Shown here: positions 59,881-64,000 of the stretch, piece by piece
How the letters are laid out: each line of letters begins with the position of its first letter
How positions within the stretch are numbered: position 1 is the stretch's first letter
Assembly (NCBI RefSeq): GCF_000003855.2
Contig: NW_003101681.1
Span: forward strand, 1,140,786-1,204,785
Length of the DNA: 64,000 bases
Direction of reading: 5' to 3'
Source: Blastomyces gilchristii SLH14081
Lineage: Eukaryota; Ascomycota; Eurotiomycetes; Onygenales; Ajellomycetaceae
Notes under the pieces: generated by a model
Told to the model about the DNA's origin: nothing
Seen by the model: only the letters and a program-made list of their open reading frames with translations
Database searches by the model: none
Made by a program: the position numbers and the translations under genes

Positions 59881-61853
59881 TCATTCACGGGTTCCTCGAC
59901 CGGCGGAGCCGGAAACTTGGGGCGATCGGCTCGCTCGCCCTGTTATATCTTCCCATGTGGCTCCAAACCTCCTCCCTGTACTTGCCAACAAGCCTTCTTC
60001 CTCTGCTTCTTCCACGTCCTCATCGAGTTGCTGCTCATCCAACTTTGGAGTCCGGATTATCGTGGTAAGGAAGATAAGGAGAGAGAATCCTATGTAAAGC
60101 GGACGAGGTGTGGTGTGGTTAGTCAACTAGTATTTCACTGGGCTTCTAAATTTTGTGAAAATATAGCGGCCGTCCGGGAAGCATATATTAGGGTTAAGGA
60201 ATGTATTCACTTACCGAGAAAGACGAATTGCGCCCAGAAATAGACGATACCGAAAACCGTGAAATTCAACGTGATACGGTTCAAAAATGTAGTGACGACC
60301 GTGGGTGTACAGATTTCCTTGGCGGAGGGGTTCTCCGCTAGTTCTGAGCAGGGCTTGATTAGGGGTTCAAGGTCAGTACAGTCTGGCTGTTCCCCGGGGT
60401 GCTTAGGTGGGTGGTCACAGAAGGTCTGCGGGCCGTACGTTGCATATTGTGGAGCGACAACCATCGAGATGGAGTAATTGAGTGCAAGTGCGATCAGGGT
60501 CAGCATCACCGTCGCGATAAGGAGCGCCTGCGGAGACGTGTGGCCTTTTCGGACCTGAAATATTCTGACCCATAAAAAGCGTACTCCTATGGTGGCAATT
60601 CCAACGACAGAACTGCAGAAGAAGAGGAGGACCAGGAGGATGAAGAGGATGTAGTCAACCGGAAAAACCTTGGCAGACTGGACAAATACCCAGTTCACCG
60701 GATTGAAGATGTTGTTTTTCCCGAGGATATAGCCACAATGCTGTTTGCATACAGAATTCATCACCTTATCGATACTGGTTAGGAGCATAGAGACCCACAC
60801 CAACATAGCAATAGCAAGTAAAAGAAGGCCACCCAGAAGTTTAAGTGGGCGGAAGACGGCCGAAATCTTAAACCATGCTTTCAGGAGCCAACTTCCCCTT
60901 TCCCGGCGAGCTTCCTCTGATAAGCGCTGCCTTCGTCGTAAGGTCCGCTCTTCGCGCACCAAGGAATCGAGTTCTCTTCGCTGTTTCGAAGGTAGTCGAT
61001 CTGGATCTCCACCGCAGCGGCCTTCCAGCTGGCGCTGGCGTTCTATATTCTCCTCCAGGCGTGACGCTGTGTTGGCACTGAGAGTTGGACTGGAAATGGC
61101 TGGAGCCGACTTGATAAAAGTGACGGGGAGCAAGGCCAGGCCGGCAGATGTATACAAGACGTACACCAAAATCCCGATTGTGATGAGCAAACCAAGCGCA
61201 AAGGTTAATGCTCGTTCTCCATCTAAAATTGATATGTTAGTATGGCTCTAATTATGCTCATATCTATTATTTTCATAGAAATCTTGAGAGAACGTACGAT
61301 TTTCTGTGAGCAATTTTTTGAAGTAGTCGAGATCAAAATTTGGCGCGTCCCTGTTTCGTGCCACAGGTACGAAGAATCCAACCAGAAATAGGATAACTGT
61401 TAGCAGAATAAAAGCTATAGTGTATTTGAAAGCACCCCAGAATCTTTTCCTCCAACTCTGCAAACCCTCTTCAGTTGCTACTTCATCATATTCTTCATAC
61501 CAGAAGTATGTGAAAGGCACCACCACTAGACAAAGCACCGCGTCGAGAGAGTAAAGGAAGTAATAAGTAACTGTTAAGGAAAAGGTAATCTTGTCGACCT
61601 CATCCTGCGTCGCCCAGGACTTTCGTCTCCCTTCCTTGGGCAAGTTGGTAGAAGACACCAAAGCCACATCGACTGGTAGTAAAAGAACTGTTGCTAGTAA
61701 AGCTGTGAGGGTGAATATGCATGCCGTCGTGACAGATGCCGACCTTTCACGAGGGGTCTGGTAGGTGTAAAAGAAAATGGACGCCACGGCGATGAGTATG
61801 ACAACAACGATCGCATATACTATCCATATCAAAGAAGACTGTAGTAATGCCAT
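59881..61853 (-). CDS. LMBR1-domain membrane protein, probable lysosomal cobalamin transporter (LMBD1 type)
   Basis: Three minus-strand exons (61853-61298, 61222-60215, 60089-59881) fit in phase and give 590 aa. It begins [20 protein letters not shown], a first membrane helix, and shows about nine hydrophobic helices. Family segments include [56 protein letters not shown], the central basic cytosolic loop ([20 protein letters not shown]), and [20 protein letters not shown]. The C-terminal tail is acidic ([17 protein letters not shown]). In animals LMBD1 helps export cobalamin from lysosomes; most fungi do not use B12, so the fungal substrate is doubtful although the annotation name is conventional. 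The promoter is shared with CFT1. Confidence 0.92.
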
Positions 61854-62472
61854 ATCGAAAAGTTGTACAAAAATTCGAGGGCGGATATATATGGACTCGC
61901 GACCTAGGCAAGTAGGCCCAGTTAAAAGTGACTGGCGCGGAGTAGTGCTCTGTTAGGAAGAGTAATCCAAATAGAGATTCATCGAAGGTAGAGAGAGCAT
62001 GAAAGCAATCATATCTCTAAATTTCCAACAATTCAATATTCCGCATGTTTATGGACCATGAATATCCCATAAAATCTAGGGTGGTGTTCGTTTTTTCGGA
62101 ACTTGATATCAAGATGGCTGTCGTCATAAAACGCGATATCACGTGCCAATATTGTGATTTGGCATAAAAATAGTTTAGCGTGAAACTCAAATAACTGAAG
62201 AGAGGTTCCTGGATGATGCTAAGCCGAATTGGGGAATTTCCCGTCTTGGCCGAGAGCTGGACGAAAATGGAAGCTTCAAATATTCAACGCCAGAGAATAA
62301 CCTGCGGCTCTACGACCTACCTCACCCATTGCATCTTGTTTGATATATGATTGTGTTTCTTCCGCTTGCCCCGTTTCAATAACTCTCATGGTGCGATAGC
62401 ATATTTTCTGCCTGGACTTCGCAATGCGAGTTTAACATTTTAGTTCGAAGTCCACTCCAATGCCCACTAAAC
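61854..62472. promoter_or_regulatory. Divergent promoter LMBD1/CFT1
   Basis: About 620 bases between the two ATGs with no gene. Confidence 0.5.
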
Positions 62473-64000
62473 ATGCAATGTTATACGGAGCTGCTGGCCC
62501 CTTCAGGGGTAACGCATGCTTTGTCCGTCCCCTTTCTTTCGGGAACGTCCAACAATTTGATAGTGGCAAAATCTACCCTTCTCCAGGTGTTTAACCTTGT
62601 TAACGTCGTCTACGGATCTGCTCCTGGCCAGTCAGATGAGAAAACCAGATCACAGTACACCAAATTAGTGCTGGTGGCTGAATATGCTCTCTCGGGTACT
62701 ATTACCGATCTGGGTCGTGTGAAAATACTCAACTCTAAAAGCGGTGGAGAAGCTGTTCTTGTTGGAACCCGGAACGCCAAACTTAGTCTCATTGAATGGG
62801 ATCCTGAACGTCACAAAATTGCTACAACATCCATTCATTATTACGAGAGGGATGATGTGCACATTAGCCCTTGGACTCCGAATCTTGCGAACTGTCCCAG
62901 CCATTTGACAGTTGATCCGAGCAGCAGGTGCGCGGTACTCAACTTTGGGAAAAAGAACTTGGCTATTTTGCCCTTCCACCAGGTGGGCGATGACCTGGTT
63001 ATGGATGACTTTGATTCGGACGTTGAAGAACCCCCCAGGGATACGAACCATACGGCAGAAGGACAAGACGAGGCAAAAAAGTCCAATGGACTAGCGTTCC
63101 ACACTCCTTATGCATCCTCCTTTGTTCTCCCGATAGCAGCACTAGAACCCGCAATGCTTCACCCGATAAGTCTAGCATTTTTATACGAATATCGGGAACC
63201 TACCTTTGGAATACTATATTCACAAGTGGCTACATCTTCTGCTCTATTACATGATCGAAAAGACGTAGTCTTTTACTCGGTTTTCACGCTAGATCTAGAA
63301 CAGCGCGCGTCTACCACCTTACTCTCAGTTTCCCGCCTCCCAAACGATTTATTCAAGGTTGTTGCGCTCCCTCCGCCTGTTGGAGGAGCGTTATTAATCG
63401 GGACCAACGAACTCGTCCATATCGACCAAGCAGGCAAGACCAACGCTGTGGGTGTCAATGAGTTCGCTAGGGAAGCATCTAGTTTCTCCATGGCCGATCA
63501 ATCTGATTTGGAAATGCGCCTGGAGGGCTCTATTGTGGAACAACTGGGAACGGAAAATGGCGACATGTTACTGGTATTACTCAATGGTAAAATGGCGGTA
63601 CTTAGTTTCAAACTTGACGGACGATCGGTATCTGGAATATCTCTACGGCTAGTCCCCGACCTGGCGGGAGGCTCTCTTTTAAAAGCGAGGCCGTCTTGTT
63701 CGGTTCCACTCGGTAGAGGCAAGATATTTTTCGGCAGCGAGGAAAGCGATTCGGTTCTTATCGGATGGTCAAGGCCATCTACTAGACCAAAGGATCCACC
63801 GGTACAAGGAGCGGGCGACGATAACATCGCCGAGCTCTCCTCTGATGAGGAAGAAGAAGATGATGAGGATATATATGAAGATGACCTATATGCAACACCA
63901 GTTCCAACAGGAGCTAAAGCCCGCGGCTCTTTATCCGTGAAAGGTACTAACCTCAACGACTATACTTTTCGAATCCATGATCGTCTGTGGAATTTAGGCC
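62473..64000 (+). CDS. CFT1: Cleavage/polyadenylation factor Cft1 (CPSF160), 5' part
   Basis: The frame opens at ATG 62473 and stays open without an intron to the right edge, giving the first 509 aa of a protein normally near 1400 aa. The N-terminus [20 protein letters not shown] is the family start. Beta-propeller A motifs follow: [29 protein letters not shown] and [20 protein letters not shown] with ILPFHQ. An acidic insertion ([20 protein letters not shown]) at about residues 455-475 lies at the usual place in the fungal protein. Cft1 scaffolds the CPF polymerase module and helps recognise the poly(A) signal. Truncation is due only to the window edge. Confidence 0.96.
   Translation, partial: MQCYTELLAPSGVTHALSVPFLSGTSNNLIVAKSTLLQVFNLVNVVYGSAPGQSDEKTRSQYTKLVLVAEYALSGTITDLGRVKILNSKSGGEAVLVGTRNAKLSLIEWDPERHKIATTSIHYYERDDVHISPWTPNLANCPSHLTVDPSSRCAVLNFGKKNLAILPFHQVGDDLVMDDFDSDVEEPPRDTNHTAEGQDEAKKSNGLAFHTPYASSFVLPIAALEPAMLHPISLAFLYEYREPTFGILYSQVATSSALLHDRKDVVFYSVFTLDLEQRASTTLLSVSRLPNDLFKVVALPPPVGGALLIGTNELVHIDQAGKTNAVGVNEFAREASSFSMADQSDLEMRLEGSIVEQLGTENGDMLLVLLNGKMAVLSFKLDGRSVSGISLRLVPDLAGGSLLKARPSCSVPLGRGKIFFGSEESDSVLIGWSRPSTRPKDPPVQGAGDDNIAELSSDEEEEDDEDIYEDDLYATPVPTGAKARGSLSVKGTNLNDYTFRIHDRLWNLG

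Overview
This window is nuclear DNA of a filamentous ascomycete. The genes are split by many short introns (about 47-210 nt) with GT..AG ends and CTAAC/CTGAC-type branch sites. Recognisable products (Zn2Cys6 regulators, the ribosome-associated Hsp70 Ssb, a Tos1-like wall protein, Rsc4, Cft1, Snu114) are fungal. Gene content, protein wording, long intergenic spaces and T-rich tracts suggest Eurotiomycetes, most likely Onygenales (Ajellomycetaceae-like). That placement is inference from family knowledge; no database was searched.

Layout. 0-5.4 kb: a partial minus-strand exon, an unrecognised probably mitochondrial or membrane protein, a DsbA-like thioredoxin-fold protein, and CKS1 on the minus strand. 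6.4-12.9 kb: RSC4 and the Hsp70 SSB, both plus. 12.9-17.7 kb: a gene-poor island holding a decayed Ty1/copia fragment, an AT-rich block and a decayed aminoglycoside-phosphotransferase-like (APH/kinase-fold) pseudogene. 17.8-21.3 kb: mitochondrial ribosome recycling factor, a convergent unrecognised protein with a mitochondrial-type N-terminus, and CDC26 of the anaphase-promoting complex. 23.8-27.0 kb: an eight-exon Zn2Cys6 regulator, followed by about 8 kb without a recognisable gene. 35.0-44.1 kb: CIA2, SNU114, cytosolic acetyl-CoA acetyltransferase (ERG10 type), and a second Zn2Cys6 regulator with a broken frame. 46.1-51.1 kb: a ZIP metal transporter and a Tos1-like secreted wall protein. 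51.1-55.0 kb: a gene-poor stretch with a block almost free of CpG. 55.0-64.0 kb: ATG14 (one base short of an intact frame), a small coiled-coil protein, an ANCHR-like B-box protein, an LMBR1-domain transporter (LMBD1 type), and the 5' part of CFT1.

Most genes are housekeeping: cell cycle (CKS1, CDC26), chromatin (RSC4), cotranslational folding (SSB), mitochondrial translation (RRF), cytosolic Fe-S assembly (CIA2), splicing (SNU114), 3'-end formation (CFT1), early sterol/mevalonate metabolism (ERG10), autophagy (ATG14) and metal/vitamin transport. Divergent pairs with promoter-sized gaps are CKS1/RSC4, the mitochondrial protein/CDC26, SNU114/ERG10, ATG14/coiled-coil protein, and LMBD1/CFT1. 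I found no gene cluster that forms a recognisable new system. The most unusual signals are the stop-free GC-AG intron in SSB, the frame defects in ATG14 and the second regulator, the CpG-void block at 53.6-54.3 kb, and the transposon/pseudogene island at 14.9-17.2 kb. Exon boundaries given below were chosen by hand from splice motifs, reading phase and family conservation.
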